Below are positions 1-13,254 of a stretch of DNA of 64,000 nucleotides, piece after piece; position 1 is the stretch's first letter; every line of letters begins with the position of its first letter. The notes beneath the pieces were generated by a model. The model was not told the DNA's origin and did not search any database. It was given only the letters and a program-made list of their open reading frames with translations. A program made the translations under genes and the position numbers. The stretch spans positions 187,087,140-187,151,139 of the forward strand of contig NC_089493.1 in NCBI RefSeq assembly GCF_036850765.1. Reading direction: 5' to 3'. The stretch comes from Saccopteryx bilineata. Taxonomy: Eukaryota > Chordata > Mammalia > Chiroptera > Emballonuridae.

Positions 1-1759
1 ATTGTTACTTGTTATAGGAAGCTTACTTACTTAATTGTCATGAAGCTTACTCAATATCCATACATCAACAGACAGAATAGTTTCTTCTTGACCAAGCACT
101 TTCAAGTCTATTTTTTAGTTGATGTTCCCAGCAATAGGTCTGTGACATAGAATGGGAAGATTTAAATTAGGACAATAGAATTCTTAGTTTTAAATTGGTA
201 TTGTAGCATAGGCTTCAGAGGTGCGATGCATGATGACACTGAAGGGGTCGAATGGCTTGACTAACTTCACGTACATCAATTAAATAAGTATAGAATAGGT
301 GGAACTCGGATGGAAGAAACTTCAGAAAAATAAGTGTGTACACCTATGTGCACAGACACATATACTGAAGACATCTAAGAAACACTTCATCTTTTAAGAC
401 CTGAATATTTATATATTTAAAAATGTACAGAGGTATGGATCTCTAAGGTTAATATAAAGAAGTTTCTGACATAATTTTTTTCCCCCTTAGCACAACATGT
501 AAAGTTAGGGAATATATAAATTGAGAATGCTGTGGTTTGGAACTATAAAATTATGTTTTAATCAATATATATATTTAATATCATGTAGATTTAAGATTTA
601 AAAGAAAAATTGTCATATCTTTATAACTATTATGTTCCAACCATACTGTTTTTAAATGATCTAAAGTAAAGATTCTATGTAAACACACTTAACTTTCCAT
701 TTAAAAATGCTATTCATATTTTAAACAGAGGGTTAACTATTTGGGTTTTAAGGTGAATCTAAAAGATGTCAGCTGTAGTTATTGTTAAATATTTATAAGC
801 CCACTCGTAAGGACAAATCATTTTCTTAATCTATTTCACTAATAGAAATTATTTATGAGTACATCATTAATTATTTACATGTTCCTGGTATTATGTTTGC
901 ATTAATAATTTAAAAATATATAATTATCTATTAAATCATCTAAATATGATTTAACTTCATTTGTCTTTGGTTACACAAATAGCAAGTTGATCATTAACTG
1001 GACTCATATAAAACAAGGTATTCAGCTGTAACAAGCCTGAGTTTTTAGAAAAGGTAGTGACAATAGCTGCATATCTATCTTTTTTACTCCCATTTTGGCT
1101 GGTATAACTAATATTCTGAAGAAAGTTGACAGAGTTTGAGACCTGTTAGTCTTTTGTCCACTGTAGTTACTATATACCCTTGATGTCCCTGGCACGTAAG
1201 AAGCAAGTTTCTTTCTATAAGTTGCTGATGAACTCCATTCTCTCAGAGCCAAAGACCTTTCCACATACAGCAGGTAGAGACTGACTTGCTTCTGGACAGC
1301 ATTAAACAGCCTTACTGAAAACTTTAAGGAGATTGACTGCTGAACAAAAGTCGTATCATGGAAGCTTTGTCCTCCCTCAGTTATGATATCTAAGGTTAGA
1401 GTATTATATCATGAATACTCCTAGAGTTTCACCATCTTGAATTTATGTCTGGAGTTATAACGAGAAGACAGAAAGCAACATGGCAATACTGTTAACCAGA
1501 TATCTTGGTTCTACAAAAAGCTTTCCTATTGGGAGACCTATTTAAGAGATCTTAACAGACTGTTTAGAAAGGTTCAATGTTTAGGATATGGGTTAGAAAG
1601 GCTGAGTTATCAGCCTATTCTTTATAAATAGAGGAAGACTTTATGTTTTCTTGATAATAAGCCAAAGTGAGGGCAAAAATAACGTTTGGCTCAGAAGCAC
1701 AATCACCCGTGTAAAAATAGTCTGAGCTGAAATCTTCAGCTATCAGTCTTTTCTTAGAG
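1..1759. other. AT-rich unique DNA, no gene seen
   Basis: I see only AT-rich non-repetitive sequence with many stops in all frames. There is no recognisable exon, RNA gene or full mobile element. Short open frames near 1.0-1.3 kb match nothing I know and look like chance. Confidence 0.6.
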
Positions 1760-2173
1760 TGTTATGGGCTGAATCGAGTCCTCTAAATATTCATTATGCC
1801 TCCCCCCCCCCCCGCATTAGCACAGGATGTGAGGGTATTAGAGTCAGGATCTTTAAAGAGGTAACTGAGTTAAAATGAGGTCAGGCTGTTGGGCCCTAGT
1901 CCCTCATGCTGATATCCTAATATGAGGAGATTAGGACATTGGCAACCCCACACGCACATGTATGCATGCATGCGTGCACACACGTGACCCTGTAAAGACA
2001 CATGGAAAAGATGGCCCATCTACAAGCCCAGGAGAAAGGCCTCAAAAGAAACCAACCCTGCTGATATCCTGCAGTTGGACTTCGAGCCCCCCACAATGGT
2101 AAGAAAATAAATTTATGCTAAATCACCTAATCTGTGGTACTCTGTTATGGCAGCTCTAGCCAACTGATATACA
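1760..2173 (+). mobile_element. Solo MaLR-type (MLT1-like) LTR
   Basis: The block begins TGTTATGGGCTGAAT and ends in ACA. In between it follows the order typical of mammalian MaLR LTRs: a 'gtcctctaaatattcat' section, 'ggccctagtcc', 'cctaatatgagga', 'aagacacatgg', 'gatggcccatctacaagccc', a polyadenylation signal (aaataaatt near 2107) and 'tctgtggtactctgttatggcag'. It is a solitary terminal repeat with no internal retroviral sequence beside it. A poly-C run (about 1802-1814) and an alternating purine-pyrimidine stretch (about 1950-1986) have grown inside it. The family is recognised from memory and the subfamily is not certain. Confidence 0.75.
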
Positions 2174-4133
2174 AACCTCATCCTGTTGAGGTCCTCATCG
2201 GAAAGCCAAGATTGTATTCTGGGTGTGCAATTCCAATTGTTTGAATCCAGGGCTCTCTTATGGGATGCTTGAAGCAAGAATTAGAGACAGCTTTTTTTTC
2301 TTTCCTTGTTTATAGAATAGTAGCAGCAGAAATTTAAGGTTCAGAATTTAATTGCCTACTGCTTTGGCTTTGTATACCAATACCATTCTTAGGACTTAGT
2401 TTAAGGAGGACAGCTTATGCAAATTCCTTCTTGAATGCTTTATTAACAGTGTCTTTCTACAACCTTTGCTGATAGCCAGGGTATTCTAGTTAATCCGAAG
2501 GCTAAACCTCCCTATAGATTTTTAAAGGAAAGTATTAAGATGGCCCTGAACTAGGAATCTCAGGCAAAGATCCTGCTATTTTCTTACTTTCCAAAACTTA
2601 GCCTGGTGGTATAAGAGATCTCTATCTATTTCTGTATTTATCTCTATATGAATTGCATAAATAAGCGTATGGACCTCATAAATAATGAAGCTCCCAGTTT
2701 TGTATATTGCATAATTTGTTCTGAGATCATATTGACCCCACCGTCTTGCAATTTTTGAACTGTAATTAGACATACTAAGTATTCAGAGCTCTGCTTATTG
2801 ATTTCCAGCTGTGCAGTTTCAGGTTACAAATGTGAAAAAAAAAATTAACTGCTTCTATAGCAAGATGACCCAAGGGGACACTTGAGGACAATGGGAGCTA
2901 CCGGGCATAAGAAAGGGGGCTGATGACAACATGTATATCTTTCTAATTTGAGGATTATGCTGGAAATGAAACATAATCTCCAAGGTGAACACCAGCATTG
3001 GCTAGAGTACTTAACCCTAACTGGGAAACTAGCATAAATTACCTGATTATGATTAACTGGTGTTTAACTTGCCTGCACTTTTAACACTTCTTATATTAGA
3101 AACTAGTTTTTAAGGTCTTGTTCACGGGTGATAAGAATGTTCTTTGATATTCGGTGTTTTAAAATCATGGACATTGAGTATCCACTGACTTATCAATTAT
3201 TTAGACATTTAGCAGTGATTTAGGACTCAGTCCAACATGTGTACCAGACAGTTAGTTGCCTAAGTTGAAGCAGTGAGCATGGAGATGACATTCAATGGTT
3301 TGTTCCAAACAAAAAGAATATTCACAGCGATCCCTTAAACCAGATGAGAAAAGCAGTAAATGAATGCACTCATAGAGGACCATATAGCATTTGGGAAATT
3401 ATTCTCTTGTATTGGTAGAAAATCTCATCTGAATGCCCATCCGATATTGATATAATTAATAATTGAATACTATCTAATGCAATTGAGCTAAATTCTTCAT
3501 TATAAGGTAACCTAACCCAAATGTCTTGAAAGAATGTAATGTTTCAGCCTATGTCAAGATAATGTCTAGATACAACTCTTCAGAACGAAGTTGTTGTGGA
3601 GGTAGAATATCTCCGAAATCTCTGGGTTTTTTAGTGCTTAGGTCATTCTACAAATAGAAGGAAATAAGTATTCTGTTTAACAAAAGTATTTTATTTAAAA
3701 GTCTGAAATCATTATGAAAATTTCTAAGTTTCATTGAGCTTTTTTGGGATAAAAAAGTTGTAACCTAATACCTGGGTGAACTTGACACTGTTTAATTTAT
3801 TGTCCAGGTAAATGAAGGAACATTTTCAATTTTTTCAGTTCTACCTTATCAGTGTTTTCTGGGACATTGGAGTATGAAAAAATGGCATCAGCATGTAATT
3901 AAAGAACATTGTTTCAAATACCAATTTTTAAATATCTTTTTCTTAAAGTAATTTCCAGAATTGTTGGCTGATCATTTGTAGGGATAGTATGTGGTGGGAT
4001 TTGATGGTAGTTAGGCAGCTACTGTGTGTTTCTGAGAGAAAAATGCACCCAAGTGGTTCCAGAATCACTTACCGTCCTCCCTGCCCCCAAACAAAAGAAC
4101 CTAGAGAAGCTTTGGCTCTAAAAAAATACAATA
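2174..4133. other. Unique AT-rich DNA, no gene seen
   Basis: Non-repetitive AT-rich DNA. No exon structure, RNA gene or intact mobile element is visible. Confidence 0.55.
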
Positions 4134-4521
4134 GGCCCTGACTGTTTGGCTCAGTGGTACAGCATTGGCCCAGTGTGTGGATGTCCCAGGTTCAATTCCT
4201 AGTCAGGACACACAGGAGAAGCAATCATCTACTTCTCAACCCCTCCCTCTCTCTCACTTCTCTCTTTCTATCTCTTTTCTTCCCCTCCTGCAGCCATGGG
4301 TTGATTGAAGTGAGTTAACCCTGGGCGCTGAGGATGGCTCTGTGGCCTCACCTCAGGTGCTAAAATAGCTTGGTTGTCGAGCAACGAAGCAATGTCCCCA
4401 GATGAGCAGAGCATTGCCCCATAGTGGGCTTGCCCAGTGGATCCCGGTGGGGACACAGGCGGAAGTCTGTCTTCTGCCTTCCTACTTCTCACTTAAGAAA
4501 AATAAAATAAATAAATACAAA
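4134..4521 (+). mobile_element. Type A tRNA-derived SINE (Rhin-1-like)
   Basis: It has a tRNA-like head with an A-box region (TTGGCTCAGTGG) and a B box (GGTTCAATTCC). A pyrimidine-rich segment follows, then 'ccctcctgcagccatgg' and a long body with 'gcagagcattgcccc', ending in an AAAATAAAATAAATAAATA tail. It differs at many positions from the copies near 18 and 19 kb, so it is an older insertion. It is transcribed-type SINE DNA and carries no gene. Confidence 0.9.
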
Positions 4522-5200
4522 CTGAAGAAACACAATAACTTGGTATCAACGGTTGCCTTCAAAGAATAGAACTGATTGTTGAGGGATACAGATGTAACTG
4601 AGACAGTCTTTTCACTGGGCACTGATTATCTTTTGGATTTTGTTCCATGAGATTTGATATCGATTTTTACAATAATAATCTACTTTTAATTTTTAAGAAG
4701 CCAGAAATCAATTTTAATGTGACTTTCCCAGTTTGTAAATATTGGCAACTACTTAATTACTTAAAAATAATATTTTCTATATCACAGCCATAAGCCAAAT
4801 CTGGTCTGAGGGTTTCCAGTTGGATACATCTGCTTTAGATGAATGTGATGCGTATATTCCCATGAAAAGGGAATACAAGTGACGACATAAGTATTGATTT
4901 CTTCACAAACAGCTGATCTGTGTACCTGCCTCGGTGTGTGTGCATAAATGTGCATACGTTCCGGCTCATAGAGAGGGAGAATTGCCTTGTAAGCTATATA
5001 AGATCAAGGTGATTATAATCAGAATAGTTTCAAATGATCTACCGATATCAATAATTCCATCCACAAATTGATAGGTGAGGGCAGGCCCCAGGAGTACAAA
5101 TTGCAACCATTCGGAGGTTGATAGAAAGTTGAGAACACAGACTCTGATTTTGATAACCCTTGTCCCTGTCACTTACTACTGATTAGATTAAGATTGTCCT
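4522..5200. other. Unique DNA, no gene seen
   Basis: AT-rich non-repetitive sequence with no feature I can support. Confidence 0.5.
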
Positions 5201-5229
5201 ATGTGCCTGCCATTGTTGTTTATGATTTT

Positions 5230-5830
5230 TTGGATATTGTTCAAGTCAGTGTGCATTCCCCAGTTTCCCACTGTTCGTACTACTCCCACTTACATTACGT
5301 CTGCGTGGTTCACGCATCGATGCTACTGCCCGGCTCTCACACTTATAGAGGCCCTGACTAGGAACATAGAACAGGGATAGAGTTCGGGGCCCTGAGGCAA
5401 AGGCCACAGTGCCTTTACTGACAAAAGGACTGAACAGAATACTGTGCTGAATGCAGCACAATAGAGATAGAACTAGCAATTCTGACCAGTAGGTGGGGAC
5501 ATTTGAGCTACTCCCTTGCCCTTTTATCTGCTCCAAAGAAGTTCCCCGTCCTGTCTCCCTCATTCTCTTCTCTGCTTCCTGACTTCCTCATTCTTGTCCC
5601 TGCTTCTATTTGTACGTATCAATAAACAGCCATAAGGACTGGGATCAGGGCCATCTCACGAAACCTGTACAGGGGACTGTGACACGGTCTCCCCTAGGTC
5701 CCTCGGTGCACTCCGTGTGGTCTTCTAGCCATCAGTGTCTCTGTGACAAGTGGTCCCCTGTGTGAGGAATGTGAACCAGCGACACACACTCTTGTTACTG
5801 CCCCTTTCTAATCAATGCTAAGCATTTGGC
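5230..5830 (+). mobile_element. Possible degenerate retroviral-type LTR
   Basis: This block stands out from its AT-rich surroundings by its higher GC and CpG content. A pyrimidine-rich stretch (about 5550-5610) is followed by a polyadenylation signal (AATAAA at about 5620). Downstream comes a GC-rich section with 'ggtctcccctaggtccctcgg', which is the R/U5-like order of an LTR. I could not find convincing terminal TG/CA ends or a flanking duplication, so the limits are approximate. An unrelated unique GC-rich block is the alternative. Confidence 0.3.
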
Positions 5831-6430
5831 AGACAATTATACGATATAAAATAATAAAAGCATATAGTTTGCTCAGGGCATATGATAGATGATAAGTAAA
5901 TTTTCCTTTATTTGAAATCATATTACTAGACCATGTTACTGCATATTTGTGTAAAACGAGAATATGTTTCAACTCTTCGTCCTGTTTTCTAGTAAAATGG
6001 AGAGGTTGTGATAGGCAATCCTTTTTGAGTTGTAAAGCAATTAAATGATTCTGTTACCCACTGATACGTGTCTGGTTCCTTTCTCCATCTTGGACTTGAA
6101 CATTTTCATTGGTTTTACACTATGATTCTGAAAGTTGATCTTTTCAAATTTAAATGACTATGTTTGCTCATACTGAAGAAGTTTATATTTATTCATATGT
6201 GCCTTACATACGGGTGCTTATAGATACCCTTATGATGGTGCGACCAGCACGTTCCCCCACATTTCAAACTTGAGGCATGGAGTCATTGTAAAAACAGAGT
6301 GGTTTCTTCTTCTTAACTTTTCAATCGCTTTTATGCTAGAATGGATAAATGGGGGGGAAAGCAGAATTTTGGACAGAAGGACTAAAACAGGCATATTAAT
6401 GTTCCATTGTACTTTTATGTAATAAATTAC
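5831..6430. other. Unique AT-rich DNA
   Basis: No gene or recognisable repeat seen. Confidence 0.5.
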
Positions 6431-6434
6431 CATG

Positions 6435-6915
6435 AATTTATGGATTTAAAATTTACTTATCTCATAATTTTGTAGGTCAGAAGTCCAGATATGGATTAAC
6501 TGGGTCTTCTTCAGGATTTCATGAGTCTACCATCATGGTGCCGATTGCAGTTATATTTTGATCTGAGGCTCAAAGTCTCCTGACAATCTAATTGGTTGTT
6601 TACAGAATGCATTTCCCTCTGGTTATATCAGTGAGGAACCCAGTTACCTGCTGGCTGTTGTCAGTTCAGAGAGGCAGCCTGCTTTTTTGCGTCATTTGAG
6701 CCCCCCAGAAAGTGTCGCTTGCTCCTTTTAGGTCAACAGAGAACCCATTGCAGTTTAGAATCTCTGACTACTCTTCTCTGCCCTCCGGATTGTTCTTCAC
6801 TAAAATGCTCCCCGGATTGGGTTAGGTCTACCGTACGTAAGGGGGGGGGGTTCTTAAACAGGGCTTGCACACCAAGGGGCAGGCATTTTGGAATTGCTCT
6901 GTCTACTATAGCAGG
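6435..6915. repeat. Ancient interspersed repeat, family not assigned
   Basis: The order 'cttatctcataattttgtaggtcagaagtcc', 'aactgggtcttcttcaggatttcatgag', 'ctggctgttgtcag' and a terminal 'ggcaggcattttggaattgctctgtctacta' resembles an old mammal-wide repeat that I recognise but cannot name. It is heavily diverged. A short poly-G run lies at about 6841. Confidence 0.45.
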
Positions 6916-7109
6916 AAAATCAAGTGAAATCTTGCCATAGAAATCCCAACAATATTATTAGTGCTTTTTTTATTTACTTTTTCTGGGAGTAAAATTTAAT
7001 ACTGTGCTTGGATTTGACTGCTCCATGGGACTCATTCACACTGATTAGAAAAATCACTGTTATGTAGAGCTTTTCATACCAACATTTTTTAAAATATAAA
7101 ATATCATTT

Positions 7110-7123
7110 TTTTATTTTTTTAC

Positions 7124-7156
<33 letters not shown>

Positions 7157-7430
7157 TAGTGACAGACAGATAGGAACGGAGAGAGAGGAGAAGCATCAAT
7201 CATCAGTTTTTCATTGTGACACCTTAGTTGTTCATTGATTGCTTTCTCATATGTGCCTTGACCGTGGGCCTTCAGCAGACCGAGTAACCCCTTGTTCAAG
7301 CCAGTGACCTTGGGCTCAAGCTGGTACGCCTTGCTCAAACCAGATGAGTCTGCTCTCAACCTGGTCTCGAACCTGGGTCCTCCGCATCCCAGTCCCACGC
7401 TCTATCCACTGCGCCACCACCTGGTCAGGC
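7110..7430 (-). mobile_element. Type B tRNA-derived SINE, antisense, with target duplication
   Basis: Read on the minus strand, it starts with a tRNA-like head (GCCTGACCAGGTGGTGGCGC, 'agtggatagagcg', B-box-like GGTTCGAGACC). It continues through 'tttgagcaaggcg', 'aaggcacatatgagaaagc' and ends in a (CT)n/T-rich tail. It is flanked by near-identical 19-bp direct repeats (7091-7109 and 7431-7449, one mismatch), which define the insertion exactly. Confidence 0.93.
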
Positions 7431-7449
7431 AAAATACAAAATATCATTT

Positions 7450-8909
7450 AAAAAAAAACATTTTATAAAATAAAATAAAATGTTAACATGTCCAGGATAT
7501 CCAGTGAATACAGCTATTTTTCATTTTAAATCAATACTTGAACTTGATTAGACTCGACACAGAACTTTATTGCATAGCAATATACATTTCACAGAGGCTT
7601 AAAGTTAAACATTTCATCTAACAACTTAGTTATATTTTATGTGACACTTGGAATCACTGCTATTGATTCTCGATTACATGAATATCAATATTTATGCTGC
7701 CATAAACAATGTTTATAGCACTGTAATTGATAAGACTATTAGTGCTACCAACTTGTAGGACCTGCAATTATATTACTATAAATGTAATTTATAGTTATAG
7801 TAATAGTATCTAACTTTCAGCTGAGAGCTTGAATCCATAAAGCAGTAATGTTTTTCATACCAAAAGTGGTAACGGATGTAATTTTTAAAGAGAATTTGTT
7901 TAATTGGTATAAATAGTAAATTTGTTTTTTTCTCCCTCTATGGATACGATCAGCTTAATTTTTTGTGATTGTTGTTGTTACTCATTTTTTCTAAATTATT
8001 TTCAAGATTGTCCAGGAATTAGTTGATAAAAATATAAAAGCTAATGGATTTTTTAATAAATTCACTCCTTGAGTTTTCCTATATTTTTACCTAGACTATA
8101 TTTAATAAATCTGTAATAGACAATGTTTTAGGATTCCCCTTGGATCAATTGTAATGTAATGAGATAAATTGCCAACTTCTGATTGGGTATTGAAAATCTT
8201 TTCTTTTTTAAAAAATTTTGGTTTTTTTATTTTTATTTTAGAGTATTGGGTGCTATTTTCAGGAAATAATAATATCCACAAGAAAAGAAGGAAAATGCAT
8301 ATTTTTTAAAGTCCCTCCCTCAGTTTATAGGAGCCATCCTACTGTGAGTTAAATTTATACTATGATTTTGATAAAACAAGCATTTGAAAAAAGTGAATGA
8401 AACCTTAGATTTTTTTAGAAGTCTAAATAACAGCCTATCTTCCTTTATGGGAATCTTTCTTTGACTTCTTTCTCCCATTCCATCCACCCAACTCCACAAA
8501 ATACTGACCTGAAAATTAAAAGCAGTCCCTGAGTTGTTTCTCTCCAAAAGCTGCTTGAAATATTTTACTTTGCTATGTGTTTGAGTCACTTGATGAAGAA
8601 AAAGCACACTTACCTCTCCCCCCAAAAGATACGTTTTTCCCCCTTGAACTGATATTCCTGATAATATAACTTTTTTTTTAAAGTATATGACTGAATTTTT
8701 TATGGACCAAAATAATGAGATTTTAAAATAATCAGATGTGATGTGATATATATATATAAAATTGTATCTATATAAATCTGTATTTTCATTGTATTACTTA
8801 TTCAGTAGTTGAGCCATGGTTTTACTGATTCAAGGTATAGATGTCCTGACCTCAAAATAAATTTATATGCAGAAAATTATATGTATTTTAACATCATTTG
8901 AAAATCTTT
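7450..8909. other. Unique AT-rich DNA
   Basis: Low-GC sequence with short A/T runs and a small TA run near 8749. No gene or intact element was recognised. Confidence 0.5.
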
Positions 8910-9037
8910 GGCCCTGTCTGATTGGCTCAGCAGTAGAGCATCTGCCTTGCATGTGGAAGTCCCAGGTTAGATTCCTTGTCAGAGCACACAAGAGAAGTGA
9001 CCATCTGATTCTCCACTCCTTCCCCTTCTCCTCCCCT

Positions 9038-9070
<33 letters not shown>

Positions 9071-9290
9071 GTCTCCCCCTCCTGCAGCCATGGCTCATTC
9101 AAGCAAGTGTCCCTAGGCACTTGAGGATGGCACCATGGCTATGCCTCAGCTGCTAAAATAGCTTAGTTGCCAAGCAATGGCCCCAGATGGGCAGAACATT
9201 GCCCCATAGGGGGTTTGCTGGGTGGATCCCTGTTGGGGCTCATGTGTCTGTCTCTTTGCCTCCCTGCCTTCTCAGTAATAATAATAAAAA
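8910..9290 (+). mobile_element. Type A SINE (Rhin-1-like)
   Basis: The head GGCCCTGTCTGATTGGCTC is followed by 'agcagtagagcatctgcc', a (CT)n run at about 9040-9075, 'cctcctgcagccatggctc', 'gcagaacattgcccc' and an (AAT)n/A-rich tail. Many substitutions relative to the 18-19 kb copies indicate an older insertion. The open frames on both strands across the CT run are low-complexity artefacts. Confidence 0.9.
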
Positions 9291-11440
9291 TATATTTCAT
9301 TGTTCTTTTAATTTGATAATATCATCACCATGAGTTTAGTTTTAAGGATAAAGATTCAGCTCTATAACAAAACAGTGGTGAGGTTACTCAGGAAAAGTAC
9401 TGTAACCAATAAAATTAGTGTTAAAGTCACTTTTTGGTTTGGTTTCATTTTAAAATTCTAATTTGTTGAAATTTAGAATCAAGGAGCGAGAGTGAGTGAA
9501 AGTGTTCAGAATGTAGTCTAATTACAGCATAAAAATTAAAGATAAATTCAATAAAGTTTATTTTGCGGAATGCCTCCCCAAAAAAGGTTGCTAGCGAGAT
9601 TGAAGGATACAGTACATAAGTTAAATAAAATAAATGTTTCCAAGAGATAGCAAAGAACGAAACAAAGTGAAGAGCCTGAGACTGTCTGTTACCCTAAATT
9701 TATGAAGGGAGGGTCCATTAATTTCAAAGAAGGGGATTCATACACTACTTAATAGGATATCACATGGAGTTTCATTCCACTTACTGTATGTTCCTAAAGG
9801 TGAAAACAGCAGGAAAATAAAATTACAGCTTCTTTTGTATAAAACTTTAATCATTTTATATATGACAACCTTATGCTTAATGTTTCTCAAATACTCTTCA
9901 TAAAACATTATTTAGCGAAAGCATACTCTCCCACTGAGCATATTGCTGCTTTCAATGGCTGTGCTAATCTAGTTTGAATATATGCAGCATTTAATCTTAA
10001 TTATGATGCTGAAGTCTATACAACGTTAATTATTCATTTCACATGCTCCCTCCACTTTATTGTAACTCCTAATTTGCTTAACAAAATGTAGCATTTAATT
10101 AGAACTGTGGAACTGTTGAGGCAAGGTGGGGTTTGGGTGTCTGTGGTGTGAGTGGGGGGGCTCAAGCTTTCTAGTTATTTGAAAATATATATGGGGAGGG
10201 CAAGAGTTGGAATCAGAAGAGTCAAAGTTGTTTAATTCAAAAGATAAAATCTCTTAGTGGTCCACTTCTCTTACCTGTTTCACAGTTTCTTATAATGTAA
10301 AAAGAAAATGAAAAAAAATACCTCGTTGTTTTAATTATGTGTGATAGTTGAATCATGGTTACTGTCTATTAAATATTAGCTGAAAAACACACATATACAC
10401 AAATACACAAAGAAAATCAGATAATCAGGTTATTTTAACCTACATGATAATCAACTGAAATGTGTTATTCTTTAGTAATTAACATTTTTTTATTAAATTT
10501 TAAAAATGCAACAATAAAACTGTATAAAAATATTTCTAAGAAAACTTGAATGAGGGATTAATAATTATTTAAAATTCAAATGCTTGGTATTTTCCAATGC
10601 TTCCCTAATTTCTGTTACTTACAGATTTTAATATTGCTTCCATAATAATTTTAATACACTTATTAAACTAAGATTTTAAGTAGTTACTTTAATATTTTTA
10701 AATTTAAAAGTATTTCTAAAACTTTATATTCCTGCTTTAAAAGAAAATCATTATTTTGAAGTATAAATAAATAGAAAACTACAAAAATATGTTATACCTG
10801 TTGACATACAACCACTAGAGGACCCATTTTATATATTTTTAAATAATTTTCACACCAACTCAGAAGTCTAGGAATTAAGTCAGTTAATCCTAAATAACAT
10901 TTTAGTTAAGCTATTCACAAATGTAAGTGATCTTAAATGTTTTTATATACATATTCTTTAAAATTAGAGAAAGGTCATTTAAAACCTCCTTAAAATTATA
11001 CAGATCCCTACTGCTAATTTCAGATGCTAAAATTTTGTATCCAAAATGAAGTTACAGTTGTGACTTTGTGTTATAAAATTTTAAATTAATTAATTGAATT
11101 CCAACAGCTATTATTTTCCAAGAAGATGCTAATATATTTCTTCACCATAAAAGAAAAATCTAGATTGGCTTATGATAAATAAAAATTCATAATAAGCTAA
11201 TTATCCTTATGCTGCTCTTTCATTTCAAATTTTTTGGCAAATAAAGTAGCAAAAACAATTAGTTTTGTCCCTGAAAGGAAAATAATTTACATTTTATTCC
11301 TCTGGCTTGGGTAGTTATATCAGCTCCCTTTAATGATCCTCAAATTCTTACAGCATACAGTTTTATTTGCTTATTAAACTGCTTTTTAAAAATAAAATCA
11401 AGTGTAATTGTTTATACTCTTTATTCCTCTTCTGATGTAT
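9291..11440. other. Unique AT-rich DNA with possible conserved noncoding stretch
   Basis: No gene seen. Around 9900-10110 there are several TAATTA/TTAATTA-type cores in sequence of moderate complexity. This is the look of a conserved noncoding element, but conservation cannot be judged here. Confidence 0.4.
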
Positions 11441-11640
11441 GTGAGGATAATAACAACTACAATGTATTGACCTATCTCTTACTTTTTACAACCATACCAT
11501 AAGGGAGCTTTTATGATTATTTCCATTTTACAAATGAAGACCCTAAATGTTTTAGAGACATCAGTGACTTTTCGAAGATGACCTGAGATTTCCACTCAAG
11601 TTTCCCTTAGAGCCTGTGTTTTCTCCCTACTCTAACCAAC
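11440..11640 (-). repeat. MIR SINE fragment (antisense)
   Basis: The order is a reversed MIR: 'ttatgattatttccattttacaaatgaagac' followed by a weakened 'acctgagatttccactcaag'. It is an old, diverged fragment with approximate ends. Confidence 0.55.
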
Positions 11641-12044
11641 ATTCTCCCACTCGAGTCAAATGCCATATTTAATAGGGCACTCTTCCAACCAATTTACCAT
11701 TCCCATGTTCAGTCAGCTTGGGCACCCTTCTATCCATTTATTCATGATAGAAACTTACTTTTGAATCAAAAGAATGATTGGGTTAAAATAATTGACCATG
11801 AGTATTGCTACTGTTTGATAAAAATTCCAACAATGGGAAAGAATTCATGCGAGAGGAGAGAGGGTAAATGTTATATTCTAGTATGAGGATAGAATGCATA
11901 TTCACATTTTAAGATTTTGTTTTCTGACTAACAGCAGAAAGACTTGCCTCCTCCTTTTCTGCTGAAATAAATCAAATAAGACATGAGTGGCAGTATGCTA
12001 TATGTTACAGTCTTTGCAGTGGGGGTGGGGGGGCTCTCTGTCTT

Positions 12045-12220
12045 TCATTCTCATCTCTGCTGCTTACCAGCATTTGGGAAGTTTATACAACCTCTTCTTG
12101 CCTTCATTTCTTCATCCGTAAAATGGATATAATAGTTGTGTTTTATCTTGCAGGATTACATATGGATTAAATTATTATTCTATGAAAAGCATTAAAAACT
12201 AACTGGAACATTGCACCATC
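12045..12220 (+). repeat. MIR SINE fragment
   Basis: It shows the MIR core order 'tctgctgcttaccag', 'cttcatttcttcatccgtaaaatgg', 'atataatag', 'aggattacatatgg' and 'ggaacattgcacc'. It is diverged, and the family is well known across mammals. Confidence 0.75.
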
Positions 12221-12732
12221 TCTATGTACTTGCTTTTACTTTTGTTAAAAATGTGTGCCTTAGTGTTTACAATAACTATGCAATGGTTAAGGATGTTGAG
12301 GGGGCATTATCCAAACTGGCTTTTTAGATGTACCCAAATCTCCTAGATAATCACAAAACCTCTATATATGTTGTCTTCTTTATAAGTTGAATAAACCCAA
12401 ACTCACTTAAAACTTAAGAGTCCCGGAATGAAGCACAAAGGATGAGAACTATCCTCACTCACATTCCCATCTGTGTTGCCAGGTGTGCTACTCATCTCCG
12501 AACTTTGTCTTTGAAAGAGAAGAGAGGCCCTTTCACACTCTTGTTTATAATCTGCTCATCATGAGTGTTTCACCCAGGACTCATCAGCTTCTCTATCTCC
12601 TTAATAACTGTTCAGTTTGTTTCTGCTTCTTCCACTGAGTCCAGGTCAAAGAGCTAGGGAGGGAGGATAGTGGACTACCTTCTAATCTTGAGATGTTTTA
12701 TTGCTGACTACTTGAAACCAATTTCCTTTTTC

Positions 12733-12763
<31 letters not shown>

Positions 12764-13254
12764 AACTTTGCATCCTGGGGAATTCCCAGAGATTGTGAAG
12801 TTCTGTGGAGCCTTCCGAAAAAAGTAAACCAGCCTACCCCTCTGTCCTTCTCTTTGAAATGAAAAGCTTTAGCTTTTTTGGTCTGAATCGAGTTCTATTC
12901 ACTATCTCCCCATCGCACTAAGCTGCTTCTGAAGTCGGCCCCCATGCGGTTCTGAGTCCTAAAGCCACGCTGGCCACTTTCTGTTTTGTATTGCTTTTCA
13001 TGCCTTCCCTTTCAACTCCTGGCTTTGCCATTCTGTTGAGGTATCAACCGGGATGCCGGGCTGTGTCTGATGTTTTCTCAGGTGACCTCCCTGTCCGTGT
13101 GGACCCTGCCTCTTTTTACTTTTTCTCTGTTGTGTTGCCGCGCGGACTATCTGGTAGAGAGATTAGCAATTGTTTGCAATAGAATGCTTTGCTGTGTGTT
13201 GCGGCATTTCAGGGGAAATCAGGAAAATTATCCTTTAAAAGTCACAGATTAATG
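12221..13254. other. Unique DNA with a (TTTTC)n tract
   Basis: A (TTTTC)n/poly-T tract lies at about 12727-12764. The rest is unique and slightly GC-richer around 12.9-13.2 kb. Two short overlapping open frames there (about 12991-13252) match no family I know. Confidence 0.45.

Noticed and set aside
12991..13252. Two overlapping short frames in a slightly GC-rich block
   Set aside because: No recognised similarity, and adjacent MIR sequence suggests noncoding DNA.
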